Shown here in pieces: positions 8,205-16,883 of a DNA stretch of 64,000 nt. Below the pieces are notes generated by a model. That model was given only the letters and a program-made list of their open reading frames with translations. It had not been told where the DNA came from and searched no databases. This DNA is from Rossellomorea aquimaris (GTDB lineage Bacteria > Bacillota > Bacilli > Bacillales > Bacillaceae_B). The DNA lies in assembly GCF_020172085.1 (NCBI RefSeq), contig NZ_JAIVAT010000007.1, positions 310,001 to 374,000 on the forward strand. The letters are read 5' to 3'. The translations under genes and the position numbers were made by a program. Within the stretch, counting starts at the first letter, position 1. Each line of letters opens with the position of its first letter.

Positions 8205-9269
8205 GTGAATAAAGTATTTACACTGCTTGTATTCGCAGGTGTCCCGGTTTCTGTGATCGGTTCCCTGCTTCATTGGCCAAGTGTCATCATGTTCGTCGTC
8301 TATTGTGTCACGATCATCGCACTGGCAGCCTTCATGGGAAGGGCGACGGAAAGCTTGGCCGTTGTATCGGGTCCCCGCATCGGCGGACTCTTAAATGCCA
8401 CATTCGGTAATGCCGTTGAATTGATTATTTCCATCTTTGCGCTGAAAGCCGGTTTGATCGGGGTTGTATTGGCTTCCCTGACAGGGTCCGTCCTCGGGAA
8501 TCTGCTTTTGGTCGCCGGACTTTCCTTCTTCGTCGGAGGGGTCAAGTTCAAGCGCCAGAAATTCAACGTGTTCGACGCCCGTCATAATTCTGGTCTTCTT
8601 ATGTTTGCGATCATCGTCGCATTCGTCATTCCCGAAGTGTTCTCCATGGATATGAATGAAGGGAGAACGATGAGTCTTTCCATCGGGATCTCAATCATTT
8701 TGATTCTCCTTTATTTATTCGCCCTATTCTTCAAACTCGTCACTCATCGCGGTGTGTATCAGAATCAGAGTGAAGGTGGAGATGGTGCCCACGGTCATGA
8801 CGAGGAACCTGAATGGAGCAAGGTGAAAGCGTTACTTATCCTCGCTGCATCGACCCTCGCCGTTGCGTATGTATCTGAACGACTCGTCCATACCTTTGAA
8901 GAAGTAGGGGAAGCGTTCGGTTGGAGCGAACTCTTCATTGGGGTCATCATCGTCGCCATCGTCGGAAATGCGGCTGAGCATGCTTCAGCGGTCATTATGG
9001 CGTATAAAAATAAGATGGATGTCGCAGTGGAAATTGCTGTCGGCTCCACCTTACAGGTCGCGATGTTTGTGGCACCTGTGCTGGTCCTGGCTTCGTTATG
9101 TTTCGAAAAAAGCATGTCACTCGTGTTTACGTTACCTGAACTCGTGGCCATGGTATCCGCCGTCTTACTCACGGTGATCATTTCAAATGATGGGGAAACC
9201 AACTGGTTTGAAGGTTTGACCTTGCTTGCCGCTTACTTCATCATGGGAATCGGTTTTTATTTACTGTAA
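8205..9269 (+). CDS. yfkE: Calcium/proton antiporter (CaCA family), YfkE/ChaA-like
   Basis: A 354-aa membrane antiporter exchanging Ca2+ for H+. Both alpha repeats of the CaCA superfamily are visible, each with its essential acidic residue: GGLLNATFGNAVELIIS in the first half and IVAIVGNAAEHASAVIMA in the second. An acidic, histidine-rich loop (GGDGAHGHDEEPEWS) separates them. It is nearly collinear with B. subtilis YfkE (351 aa). The GTG at 8205 is preferred because it follows AAAGGATGG by about 9 nt and gives the family length; a longer upstream frame exists but lacks support. A strong terminator follows directly. Confidence 0.9.
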   Translation: MNKVFTLLVFAGVPVSVIGSLLHWPSVIMFVVYCVTIIALAAFMGRATESLAVVSGPRIGGLLNATFGNAVELIISIFALKAGLIGVVLASLTGSVLGNLLLVAGLSFFVGGVKFKRQKFNVFDARHNSGLLMFAIIVAFVIPEVFSMDMNEGRTMSLSIGISIILILLYLFALFFKLVTHRGVYQNQSEGGDGAHGHDEEPEWSKVKALLILAASTLAVAYVSERLVHTFEEVGEAFGWSELFIGVIIVAIVGNAAEHASAVIMAYKNKMDVAVEIAVGSTLQVAMFVAPVLVLASLCFEKSMSLVFTLPELVAMVSAVLLTVIISNDGETNWFEGLTLLAAYFIMGIGFYLL

Positions 9270-9272
9270 TCC

Positions 9273-9308
9273 AAAAAAGCCCCGGCAGTTTCCCTGCCGG
9301 GGCTTTTT
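9273..9308 (+). terminator. Rho-independent terminator after yfkE
   Basis: AAAAAAGCCCCGGCAG / CTGCCGGGGCTTTTT is a perfect GC-rich stem with a 5-nt loop and flanking A/T runs, so it may work in both directions. Confidence 0.9.
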
Positions 9309-9395
9309 CTATTGCAAGGAAATTATTTTGTGAGAACCGCCTACCCATTTCTGAATAAGATACCAAGAGAGTTTCTGTGCAAAGGAATGAGTAGC

Positions 9396-11921
9396 GTGAA
9401 AAAAAAGAAAAAACCGACGAACGGTAAAGTCATCGATTGCAAAATTGATTTACCTCCTAGAGGATGTCAAGGGATTTTTCCCTTTAAAGGGTGTAAAAAT
9501 CCAACCATACAATTAGACGATATCGGTATCATCAGCTGTAAAGGCATCATCAGTGGAAGAGTGTTGTGTGATTTTCAGCCCCTTCAAGGTGTGACGGTCA
9601 CTTTGACATCTTCGCCTATGGGTCTTTTGGTCTTTGATGATCTGACACCGGTCACCGACAGCACGGGTCGTTTTTCAACGAAGGTGACCGTTGCACCCGG
9701 GACTCCGATTACACCAAATGTCGAAGTTACAGCTACGGCTGTCGTCATTGGAAAGACCATCAGTGATTCCATTTATGTAAGAGTGGACTGTATCAAATGT
9801 AAAAATCCTGACCTCTCGTTAGATCCCATTCCTTGTCCTGTTGGCTGTAAAGGAACAAAGATCAGGGGTAGGTTATTGTGCGATGGGCTTGCAATCGGAA
9901 ATGCAGCCATCACCTTCATCATTGACTCCGATTCCAACCGAGTCGTCATCACTCCTAATCCTGCCATAACACAGAGTGATGGAAGATACACGGCAACTCT
10001 GGTTCCGTTTCCTGATGTGAATGAAACCATTCGCATTACAGCTGTGACAAAAATCGGAGGAAAAAAGGTGTGCTCGGAAACGAGGGAAGTGGTGGTGCGC
10101 TGTGTGAAATGTAAGAATCCAGCCATCAAGCTAAAGAAGCTGAAAAAAATTGACTGCCACGCCACCGTATCAGGCAAAGTCACCTGTGATGGTGTTCCCC
10201 TGGCACATATACCGGTCACACTGACGGGTTCACCCATCCTGACGTTCCAAACACCGCATCCAATAACGGATGAGGACGGAAGATTTTCCTCTGTTGTCAC
10301 TGTGAAAAAAGGAACTCCGTTTCAAACGGCTTCCTATACAGCAACAGCGGAAATTGAAGGCAAAACAATCAGTGACAGTGATACCGTAATAGCAGGGTGT
10401 AAAAAGTGTCGAAAGCCGAAGTTAACGCTTGAAGTTCCGTGTGAGACCGTAACCTGTGAAGGAGCAAAACTGTTCGGAAGGCTGACATGCGATGGCAAAC
10501 CCATTCAGCGTGCCAGGATATCGTTTACCGTCATCTCCTCGACACCTGATGGAGTGGAGGTGGATCCAAATCCGGCATTCACCGATGAAGATGGAAGGTA
10601 TGTCACCATGATCAGACCGCAACTCGGGGTCCAGGAAACCATCTTAATCAAAGCGAAGGCAACGGTTGAAGGGGAACAGGTTGTAGCGTCTGGAGAGGTC
10701 GCGATTGATTGTCGTTGTAAACATCCGAAGATTGATATCCAGAAAATAAAAAAACTTAATTGTAAAGGGATCATTGCAGGTTATCTCTCCTGTGAAGGAG
10801 TTCCACTGGCGAATCAGGAAGTCACTCTTTCAAGTCCAGTGATCACGTTCAAGCCTGATATCGTGGTTACAGATGAGAATGGCGAATTCTCGACCCTCGC
10901 CTTTGTACCTCCAAATACACCATTTAAGGAGGTACCATTTACAGCAACAGCCATGGTAGATGGAATAGCGGTTTCTGAAATGGTATTCATTCTGGCCGGT
11001 TGTCGCATATGTGAGAAGCCGGAGCTGACCCTCTGCATACCAGATTGCATCGAATGCTGTGGTGCACCCATTACGGGGAAATTCACCTGTAATGGAAAGG
11101 CGGTTGCCGGTGTAGACATCAAGCTGAAGATTACACCTGATGTTGGTACCATAACCCCCGATGGGATGAAAACAAATAACAATGGAGAGTATGAAGCAAA
11201 GCTGATCCCTCATTCTCATGTATCGGAAGAAGCTGAAATCCGGGCGACGGCAGAAATCAAAGGAATGGAAATGGCAACAGAAATGAAAAAGGTTAAGATT
11301 CGTTGCACATGTCTGCACCCGACGGTCAAACTCGATAAAATAGACAGAATTGATTGCTGTGGAAAAGTGAAGGGGGAAGTGTCGTGTGACGGTATGCCCC
11401 TTGCCGATGTTGAGGTTGTCTTGAACAGTCCCATTCTTCAGTTTTCGAAAAGGGTTGTAAAAACAGATGGAAACGGCAGGTTTTTGAGTGAAGCTTCAGT
11501 ACCTCCGAATACAATCTTTCAAGACGTCCCTTATTTCGCGAGTGCTTTAGTGGAAGGCACGATGATTTCAGATAAGGCATTTGTCTGGGCCGGATGCGAA
11601 ATTTGCAGGAAACCTGAATTGACCCTATGTGCGCCTGATATGGTGGAATGCGATGGAGCATGTATAACCGGTAAAGTAATATGCGATGAATCTCCCCTTG
11701 AGAATGTAGAAGTGTTTTTTGAAGTACTAGAAGAACAGTTAAAACAAATTATCAAGCCCAACCCTGCTATGACAGGAAAAGACGGGGAATATTCAACAGA
11801 GATAAACCCTAAGCAAGGGATGAATGAAAGTATTACCGTCAGAGCATTCATCTTATGGGAAGGAAAGAAGATTGTTTCAAAGCCATATTGCATCAATCTA
11901 AATTGTTTATGTGATGAATAA
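9396..11921 (+). CDS. Eight-domain cysteine-rich beta-repeat protein, function unknown
   Basis: About 841 aa. After a lysine-rich N-terminus come eight tandem domains of about 100 aa, starting near 9492, 9798, 10110, 10407, 10716, 11010, 11310 and 11604. They alternate between type A (VTL..SP, TD..GRFST, PP.TPF, TATA..G..IS, AGC) and type B (PELTL, GR/GK..CDG, PNPA.T..DG.Y, ETI.I.A). Almost every domain has the cysteine pattern C-x-[KNH]-P, a mid C, CDG and a closing Cys. The fold looks like the carboxypeptidase-regulatory/Ig-like beta-sandwich class. No signal peptide, sortase motif or transmembrane segment is seen. The GTG at 9396 follows AAAGGA at about 9 nt; the ATG at 9387 abuts that site. 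A cysteine-rich cytosolic or mother-cell/spore-coat structural role is a guess. Confidence 0.75.
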   Translation: MKKKKKPTNGKVIDCKIDLPPRGCQGIFPFKGCKNPTIQLDDIGIISCKGIISGRVLCDFQPLQGVTVTLTSSPMGLLVFDDLTPVTDSTGRFSTKVTVAPGTPITPNVEVTATAVVIGKTISDSIYVRVDCIKCKNPDLSLDPIPCPVGCKGTKIRGRLLCDGLAIGNAAITFIIDSDSNRVVITPNPAITQSDGRYTATLVPFPDVNETIRITAVTKIGGKKVCSETREVVVRCVKCKNPAIKLKKLKKIDCHATVSGKVTCDGVPLAHIPVTLTGSPILTFQTPHPITDEDGRFSSVVTVKKGTPFQTASYTATAEIEGKTISDSDTVIAGCKKCRKPKLTLEVPCETVTCEGAKLFGRLTCDGKPIQRARISFTVISSTPDGVEVDPNPAFTDEDGRYVTMIRPQLGVQETILIKAKATVEGEQVVASGEVAIDCRCKHPKIDIQKIKKLNCKGIIAGYLSCEGVPLANQEVTLSSPVITFKPDIVVTDENGEFSTLAFVPPNTPFKEVPFTATAMVDGIAVSEMVFILAGCRICEKPELTLCIPDCIECCGAPITGKFTCNGKAVAGVDIKLKITPDVGTITPDGMKTNNNGEYEAKLIPHSHVSEEAEIRATAEIKGMEMATEMKKVKIRCTCLHPTVKLDKIDRIDCCGKVKGEVSCDGMPLADVEVVLNSPILQFSKRVVKTDGNGRFLSEASVPPNTIFQDVPYFASALVEGTMISDKAFVWAGCEICRKPELTLCAPDMVECDGACITGKVICDESPLENVEVFFEVLEEQLKQIIKPNPAMTGKDGEYSTEINPKQGMNESITVRAFILWEGKKIVSKPYCINLNCLCDE

Positions 11922-11961
11922 AAAAGCAGTGGAATCCATTTATGGATTCCACTGCTTTTTT
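11921..11961 (+). terminator. Rho-independent terminator after the cysteine-rich repeat gene
   Basis: AAAAAGCAGTGGAATCCAT and its exact complement flank a TTA loop and end in a T run. The A run before the stem also makes it usable on the other strand. Confidence 0.9.
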
Positions 11962-12154
11962 AGGGAATGTAGGAATGATTGAAAACGTCAGTATGCTTTG
12001 TAGGAGAAGCCTAACGTTTTCTCTTCATTCATTAGTATAAAGTAAAATTAGAATTTTGTAAATATTCTTTCAAATAAAGTTTTTTGGATAAGGTGATGGT
12101 TCTAGGAAAAACTAACGGCAAACCCTTAAGCTAAGATTGAAAGGAGTCAAATTG

Positions 12155-13003
12155 ATGAAAATAATGCGCACTGTTCTTATGGTCATTCTCGCATTTTTTG
12201 TTGCAACAACAGGCATACATGCTGAAAGCAGCTCTAAAAAGTCCAATGAAAAACCAAAAGCAGCGGAGAAAGCTCCGCAAGTTAGAGAAGATACCAGCAT
12301 AAAGATCCCTAATTCAGTTCTAAATATCGCTAAGGAGAATACGTATCCCAATTCCACACAGGATCAGCCGTATCTTCAACCGAGCGAATGGTCTCAGGAA
12401 CTGATCGAAACCTCCAATGTGAGAATCGAAAATCCAAACCTGATCCGCATGTTAAACGAGTCCACAGTTAATAAAGCACCGACGATCGGACTTCGCGCCA
12501 CAATCTATCTCGGGGAATGGCCGTTGAATTATGCTTCAACGGAAACATCTCCGAACTGGGAGTATCAAAAAGTGAATACAAATTATTTTGATAACCGTGG
12601 AGGAAAAAACAATTATCAGATTCACTACGTCCAGGAAGCACAAAAGGTCGTTAAGGGTGGACTCACGGCGAAGGTTCCCCATGCCGATGATGTGGAAAAA
12701 ATGATGCTCATCAGGGCCATGGATAAATCCAAGCTGCCCCTCGCATTCCAGACCATTGTAGGAGCAGGGACAAAGAAGGACCAAGTGTATAACATCTCAC
12801 CTAAACGACTTGGTTACCTGTATGCATATGCTCCTGCTATCAACGAAAAAGGGAAAGTAACCTACGGGGAAGTATACCTCGTCATGAAAGGAACCAAACG
12901 CTCCATCGTCGTAAAAAACGTTACGTCTCAAGGAGTCGGAGCCTGGATTCCGGTTCAGGATCACGTTCACTTCGGATTCATGGCAAGCGAAACACCAAGA
13001 TAA
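12155..13003 (+). CDS. yfkD: YfkD-like secreted or envelope protein
   Basis: A 282-aa protein with an N-terminal signal-type segment (MKIMRTVLMVILAFFVATTG, then HAES), followed by a Lys/Glu-rich linker and a conserved region from IPNSVLNIAKEN onward. It matches the uncharacterised YfkD family of Bacillus, whose gene sits near yfkE in B. subtilis. No enzymatic motif is apparent. The ATG at 12155 is chosen because it follows AAGGAG by 8 nt; a longer frame begins at a TTG that overlaps the ribosome site. The function is unknown; export across the membrane is inferred from the signal. Confidence 0.8.
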   Translation: MKIMRTVLMVILAFFVATTGIHAESSSKKSNEKPKAAEKAPQVREDTSIKIPNSVLNIAKENTYPNSTQDQPYLQPSEWSQELIETSNVRIENPNLIRMLNESTVNKAPTIGLRATIYLGEWPLNYASTETSPNWEYQKVNTNYFDNRGGKNNYQIHYVQEAQKVVKGGLTAKVPHADDVEKMMLIRAMDKSKLPLAFQTIVGAGTKKDQVYNISPKRLGYLYAYAPAINEKGKVTYGEVYLVMKGTKRSIVVKNVTSQGVGAWIPVQDHVHFGFMASETPR

Positions 13004-13012
13004 TGTTTAAAG

Positions 13013-13050
13013 AAGAGTGAAATCGGGTAAACCCTTATTTCACTCTTTTA
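13013..13050 (+). terminator. Terminator after yfkD
   Basis: AAGAGTGAAAT and ATTTCACTCTT form a stem around a GGGTAAACCC-containing loop, followed by a T-rich stretch. Confidence 0.75.
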
Positions 13051-13112
13051 TTATTTTCTTTAATATGTTATAATAATTAGAATATTCAGAATTGAAGGAG
13101 GGGAGTAATATC

Positions 13113-13286
13113 ATGGAGTATCTTCTAATCTTTGGAGGTCTGCTAGTGGCATTCATCACTCTGCGCGTATGGTTCGGAGCCAGAAGAGCCAAAATCTATG
13201 CCGAAATCAAAAAACAAAAATACACCGTCATGGATCCGGCACTCGATAAACTCGTTCAAACCAACGACCGCAAACCCATCGGATAA
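13113..13286 (+). CDS. Small single-span membrane protein, hypothetical
   Basis: 57 aa, MEYLLIFGGLLVAFITLRVW with one N-terminal transmembrane helix, then a basic cytoplasmic tail (ARRAKIYAEIKKQK). The ATG at 13113 follows AAGGAGGGG. It lies between the yfkD terminator and its own terminator, so it is a monocistronic unit. No family is recognised. Confidence 0.65.
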   Translation: MEYLLIFGGLLVAFITLRVWFGARRAKIYAEIKKQKYTVMDPALDKLVQTNDRKPIG

Positions 13287-13290
13287 AAAG

Positions 13291-13325
13291 CACATCGGAT
13301 AAATATCCGTTGTGTTTTTTTTTTT
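13291..13325 (+). terminator. Terminator after the 57-aa gene
   Basis: CACATCGGATA / TATCCGTTGTG stem followed by a long T run. Confidence 0.75.
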
Positions 13326-13345
13326 GAAATAGATGAGGGTTCTAT

Positions 13346-13421
13346 GAGGGACGGACCTTGGTTTTGGAGGTAGGAATTGCGCTGTATAAGGGTTTATTGG
13401 GTGATTTAGAGGGACGGACCT
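13346..13421 (+). repeat. Two direct copies of GAGGGACGGACCT
   Basis: Copies at 13346-13359 and 13409-13421 lie in the same orientation, 63 bp apart, immediately before the phased GTGGCCCA array. Confidence 0.7.
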
Positions 13422-13457
13422 ATAGAGGGGAATCTGAGGTAGCAGCTGGGTGTTCAC

Positions 13458-13540
13458 AATTTGGCACAATACATCAGTGAAGTGGACCGTATTTTGTTAA
13501 AAGTGGCCCATTAAATAAGGAAAGTGGCCCAATTTTGATA
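13458..13540. repeat. Phased array E, left part (GTGGCCCAA core, 21-bp period)
   Basis: Core copies start at 13461 (TTGGCAC), 13482 (GTGGACC), 13503 and 13524 (GTGGCCC), exactly 21 bp apart. The array continues on the far side of the IS element at 15009. Confidence 0.7.
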
Positions 13541-13635
13541 GAAACCTTTACGACCCCTTAATTCCTTTGGACACATTTGTACTTAAAACAGTACACTAGA
13601 ACCATAAATACAGAGGGATTTTGGAGGGCTGTTCC

Positions 13636-13947
13636 ATGTCGAAAAAGATTGAAGCCTTAGAAGAAGTAAAAAGAAATTATGTCCGGATGGCTTTAGAGAG
13701 TGGGAATTACTCATCTATTTCTCGAAATGCTGGAATTTCAAGGTCCACTTTGACAAGGTGGATCAAGGAATATGAGGATGAAGTACGTATTCAAATGGAA
13801 GATCCATCTTCGGCTGTCCTATCCACTGAGCCTTCTAAAGAAGAACTAAAAGCAAAATATGAACAAGCTATGAAACTGCTTGGCGAAAAAGAACTTGAAG
13901 TTGCGATGCTTAGAAACTTATTAAAAAAAACCCAATACCGGCCATAA
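13636..13947 (+). CDS. IS3-family transposase OrfA (helix-turn-helix)
   Basis: 103 aa. The N-terminal helix-turn-helix includes NYSSISRNAGISRSTLTRWIK, followed by a leucine-rich coiled segment near the C-terminus (EQAMKLLGEKELEVAMLRNLL). The ATG at 13636 follows GGAGGG. The gene ends shortly after an A8 run (13923-13930), where a programmed -1 shift would join it to the OrfB frame, as in IS3 elements. Confidence 0.85.
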   Translation: MSKKIEALEEVKRNYVRMALESGNYSSISRNAGISRSTLTRWIKEYEDEVRIQMEDPSSAVLSTEPSKEELKAKYEQAMKLLGEKELEVAMLRNLLKKTQYRP

Positions 13948-14901
13948 GCGTTTTAGAAGAGATTCGAGTATGGGCAAGGGAGGGGTTTCATATTACTAAG
14001 CTGACAGAGGTCACAGGGACAAACAGATCCCTGTATTATTACCATAATGCGATTGAGGAACCAGTTGAAATGGTAGAGAAAAGGGGCCGCCCAATTCCAG
14101 GGTATTCAATGACCAATTCAGGAGATTTCATCCCAGATGAGCAAATTGAAGAATTCTTGATGGAGGCCATTGAGGGAGACGGTGCCACGTATGGTATAAA
14201 GAATCTCACCCAATTATTAAAAGATGAACATGACCTTCAAATTAATCATAAAAAGGTAGCTAGGTTGTGCAAAGAACTAGGAATTCTACTTCCACAACGA
14301 CAGGGAAATCCTAAATACCCTAAACGGCTTGTCCGGAACCGTATTATAACTGCCCCTAATCAACTTTGGCAGCTTGATATTAAGTATGGAAACATCGTTG
14401 GAAGCAGAAGATTTTTCTTTGTCGCATGTGCAATTGATGTCTTCGATCGCTCCATCGTTGGATATTACAGAGGACCAAGGTGTACAGCCAAAGACATAAC
14501 TGGAATGCTTAATGAAGCCATTATTAGACGACAGTTACAGGTTATTGATGACTCTAATGGACGACATTGCATTGTGGTAAGAACAGATAATGGTCCGCAA
14601 TTTATCAGTAATCTATTCGGGGAGTTTTGTGAGAAAAACAACGTTTTTCATGAACGGATTCCTCCGAGATCACCAAACTACAATGCCTATATCGAATCCT
14701 TTTTTTAGTATTTTGGAACGAGATTTATTCAGGCGATACGAATTTACCTATTTTGAAGAAGCATATTACGAAATTGATGAGTTTATGGAATTCTATAACC
14801 ACCGTAGATATCACGGGAGCCTTGGAAGAATGTCACCCGTGAAGTTTTATGAGAAATACAAAGATAGTGGTTTTCCTGAAGAAATGGCTTTAAGCCTTTA
14901 A
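13932..14901 (+). pseudogene. IS3-family transposase OrfB, frameshifted
   Basis: The DDE integrase half of the transposase. Read in the -1 frame after the A8 slip it gives VLEEIRVWAREGFHITKL, then NRSLYYYH, the HTH_21 segment GATYGIKNL, the rve core QLWQLDIKYG (first Asp), VVRTDNGPQF (second Asp) and YNAYIESFF (Glu). At 14700-14706 seven Ts put a stop right after ESFF. The expected continuation (SILERDLFRRYEFTYFEEAY) lies in the next frame up to 14901. One T too many therefore truncates the protein just after the catalytic Glu, by true mutation or a sequencing error. Confidence 0.8.
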
Positions 14902-15008
14902 AATGAAGGTTTTTCCTTCTTCACTAAAGCGAGGAAGGAAAAACAAAATGAAAAACTAAGAACAATTAAGACCCATGGAGTAAACGTTAGGAATTAGGGG
15001 GTCAAACC

Positions 15009-15090
15009 GAAACCGGCCCAAAAAGCCCCAAAAGCGGCCCAATTCATTCATAAAGAAGTACCCAACCCCCCCATACCAGAACCCAATATC
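15009..15090. repeat. Phased array E, right part
   Basis: Cores CCGGCCC (15013) and GCGGCCC (15034) are 21 bp apart. Weaker copies GTACCCAA (15058) and GAACCCAA (15079) are again 21 bp apart. This is the same family as 13458-13540, separated from it by the IS element. Confidence 0.6.
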
Positions 15091-15092
15091 AT

Positions 15093-15124
15093 AAAAAAGC
15101 CCAAATCCATAACAGATTTGAGCT
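15093..15124 (-). terminator. Terminator of yfkAB
   Basis: Minus-strand stem AGCTCAAATC / GATTTGGGCT followed by a U tract (A run 15093-15098). Confidence 0.75.
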
Positions 15125-15137
15125 CTCGACGTCATTA

Positions 15138-16265
15138 TTAACGGGAAATCTTTGCTTCACGCTTCGAAAAGTCTACATCCTGATAATACATCGACTTCAC
15201 AAGTACGTTCGGACCCAGGCAGCGGGCCATTGGACAGTGACAGTTCAGTTCTTTCGCGAGTGGCTGCCCTTTCCACTTATCAAAAATTTCAGGCAGCGTA
15301 TCTGTCGTAATATTACCGAGTGGCGGCGTGTCACCGAAGTCGGTCACGATGACATCTCCTGTAAAGATGTTCACGTTCAGACGGGAACGGCCATCGGGAT
15401 CATTCCGGACGCTCACATTTCTAGCACTGTAAAGTTCCTTCAGGAAATCCAGGTCTTCCTGTGAAGAGCTGCATGGATAGAAGGGCAGTGTACCGAATAA
15501 CATCCACACATTTTCATCACGGAACGCAAGAATATTCCGGATTGCTTCACGAGTTTCTTCTAATGAAAGAGTCTCAAGGCTTGAAGCAAAATCAGACGGA
15601 TACATTGGATGGATTTCATGGCGTCCGCACTTCATTTCATCGACAACCTGGCGATGGATCTTCTCGAGGTACGGCAGAGTGTTTTTATTTAACATGGTTT
15701 CCGCTGAAACGAGCACCCCGCGTTCAGATAGGGCTCGGCTGTTTTCAATCATGCGGTCAAACAGCTTCTGACGTTGCTCCCTCGTCGGTTTTCGTTCCAT
15801 ATTGGCGAATCCGACATCGATAAATTCGTCGATGGTTCCCCAGTTATGGGAGATGTGGAGGACGTCCAAATATGGTGCAATCATTAAATAGCGATCCAGA
15901 TCCAGGGTCAGATTCGAATTAATCTGAGTATGTACGCCCCTGGAATGAGCATACTTCAGTAAAGGTAAGACATAATTTTCAACGGATTTCTTTGACATCA
16001 TCGGCTCTCCGCCGGTAATACTAAGAGAACGAAGTGTTTTGATGTCATCCAATTTTCCGAGGATCAGTTCAATGGGAAGGGCACTCGGGTCCTTCGGTGA
16101 CAAAGTGTATCCGACGGCGCAGTGCTCACATCTCATATTGCAGAGCGTGGTAGTGGTGAATTCGATATTGGAAAGCGTAATATCTCCGTGCTCATCCACA
16201 TCTAAGTAAGCCTCCCAAGGATCATGATCAATCGACATTTTCTTGGAGAGAGTGTCAGTTTTCAT
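15138..16265 (-). CDS. yfkAB: YfkAB-type radical SAM protein with C-terminal cysteine cluster
   Basis: A 375-aa protein. The radical-SAM motif is TTLCNMRCEHCAVGY (CxxxCxxC, about residues 42-49), which would bind a [4Fe-4S] cluster and S-adenosylmethionine, with SITGGEPMM as the GGE motif. A C-terminal cysteine set (NCHCPMARCLGP) suggests an auxiliary cluster. B. subtilis yfkA/yfkB corresponds to the same fused product. The substrate is unknown. The start follows AAAGGAGC. The gene faces the IS element across its terminator and diverges from the SE1561-family gene. Confidence 0.85.
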   Translation of the reverse strand: MKTDTLSKKMSIDHDPWEAYLDVDEHGDITLSNIEFTTTTLCNMRCEHCAVGYTLSPKDPSALPIELILGKLDDIKTLRSLSITGGEPMMSKKSVENYVLPLLKYAHSRGVHTQINSNLTLDLDRYLMIAPYLDVLHISHNWGTIDEFIDVGFANMERKPTREQRQKLFDRMIENSRALSERGVLVSAETMLNKNTLPYLEKIHRQVVDEMKCGRHEIHPMYPSDFASSLETLSLEETREAIRNILAFRDENVWMLFGTLPFYPCSSSQEDLDFLKELYSARNVSVRNDPDGRSRLNVNIFTGDVIVTDFGDTPPLGNITTDTLPEIFDKWKGQPLAKELNCHCPMARCLGPNVLVKSMYYQDVDFSKREAKISR

Positions 16266-16380
16266 TCGTAAAAGCTCCTTTATGATTCAGTCATCTATCC
16301 ATTATTGAGAAAGGGTCAGCCCTTGTCAATCGGAAAGTTATTGGTTACCATAGTAAACGTATTGAAAGGAGAGAGAACTC

Positions 16381-16563
16381 TTGGGTAAAGCTATCAACGA
16401 TAAAGACTCACAAGTGAGCTATCTGAAACAACGCCTGAACCTTTTCGTCGACGTTCTGGATTCAATCGACCCTGAACAAGCGGACATTGAGGATATCGAT
16501 CGCCTGATCGCCATGATCGATGACATAGAAGTAAAATGCGAACAATTTAAGAAGAATGAATAG
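16381..16563 (+). CDS. SE1561-family small protein (YfjT-like)
   Basis: 60 aa, TTG start at 16381 after GAAAGGAGAGAG. It is acidic and predicted all-helical (LKQRLNLFVDVLDSIDPEQADIEDIDRLIAMIDDIEVKCEQF), like the uncharacterised SE1561/YfjT family that neighbours yfkAB and pdaA in other Bacillaceae. The function is unknown; the helices suggest a small adaptor. A poly-T stretch follows the stop. Confidence 0.75.
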   Translation: MGKAINDKDSQVSYLKQRLNLFVDVLDSIDPEQADIEDIDRLIAMIDDIEVKCEQFKKNE

Positions 16564-16589
16564 GAGTCCTTTGTAGGGCTCTTTTTTTT

Positions 16590-16603
16590 GAGGGACGGAC
16601 CTT
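16590..16603 (+). repeat. Dispersed GAGGGACGGACCTT repeat copy
   Basis: An exact copy directly after the T-rich end of the SE1561-family gene and about 50 bp before phased array A2. Confidence 0.7.
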
Positions 16604-16640
16604 GGTGGAAAGGTGTTGCGGATTTTGTTGTTTTTTGCAG

Positions 16641-16778
16641 AACGGTCGGTATCTGAGTGATTTCGGTTGATAAATTGAAATGAAAGGTTGATAAATTGAA
16701 AATAAGGTCGATAAAATGAAAATACGGTTGATATCCAAAAACAACGGCCGATAAATCCCCCAACCTCCGATAACCCCG
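16641..16778. repeat. Phased intergenic array A2 (GGTTGATAAA core)
   Basis: The core GATA (GGTA in the first unit) falls at 16648, 16669, 16690, 16710, 16730, 16750 and 16769, spacing 19-21 bp. It is the same family as array A1 at 673-771, with linkers such as TTGAAATGAAA. Confidence 0.75.
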
Positions 16779-16883
16779 ACTCTCCATTCTATGCACTCCC
16801 CAAGACAAGCATGCACAAGCAGGATTTCCACAACAACATGTCTAACTTTAATACAAAACCAACTATTAAAGGAGCGACACCCC

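Larger units (their letters stand above)
13547..15008 (+). mobile_element. IS3-family insertion sequence, probably inactive
   Basis: It holds an IS3-type orfA/orfB pair. Imperfect terminal inverted repeats are CGACCCCTTAATTCCT (from 13551) and, at the right, AGGAATTAGGGGGTCA (14989-15004). GAAACC occurs at 13541-13546 and again at 15009-15014, a possible target duplication. Removing the 1468 bp between them restores the 21-bp phase of the flanking array. Exact ends are uncertain because the TIR tips differ and IS3 duplications are usually 3-5 bp. Confidence 0.75.

Noticed and set aside
9312-9395. Longer N-terminus of the cysteine-rich repeat protein starting at a TTG at 9312
   Set aside because: That start falls 4 nt after the yfkE terminator with no ribosome site; AAAGGA at 9381 fits a start at 9396.
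13547-15008. Standard 3-5-bp target-site duplication for the IS3 element
   Set aside because: The TIR tips differ (CGACCCC versus TGACCCC), and no short repeat directly abuts them; only the GAAACC pair 1468 bp apart fits, so the exact ends are left uncertain.
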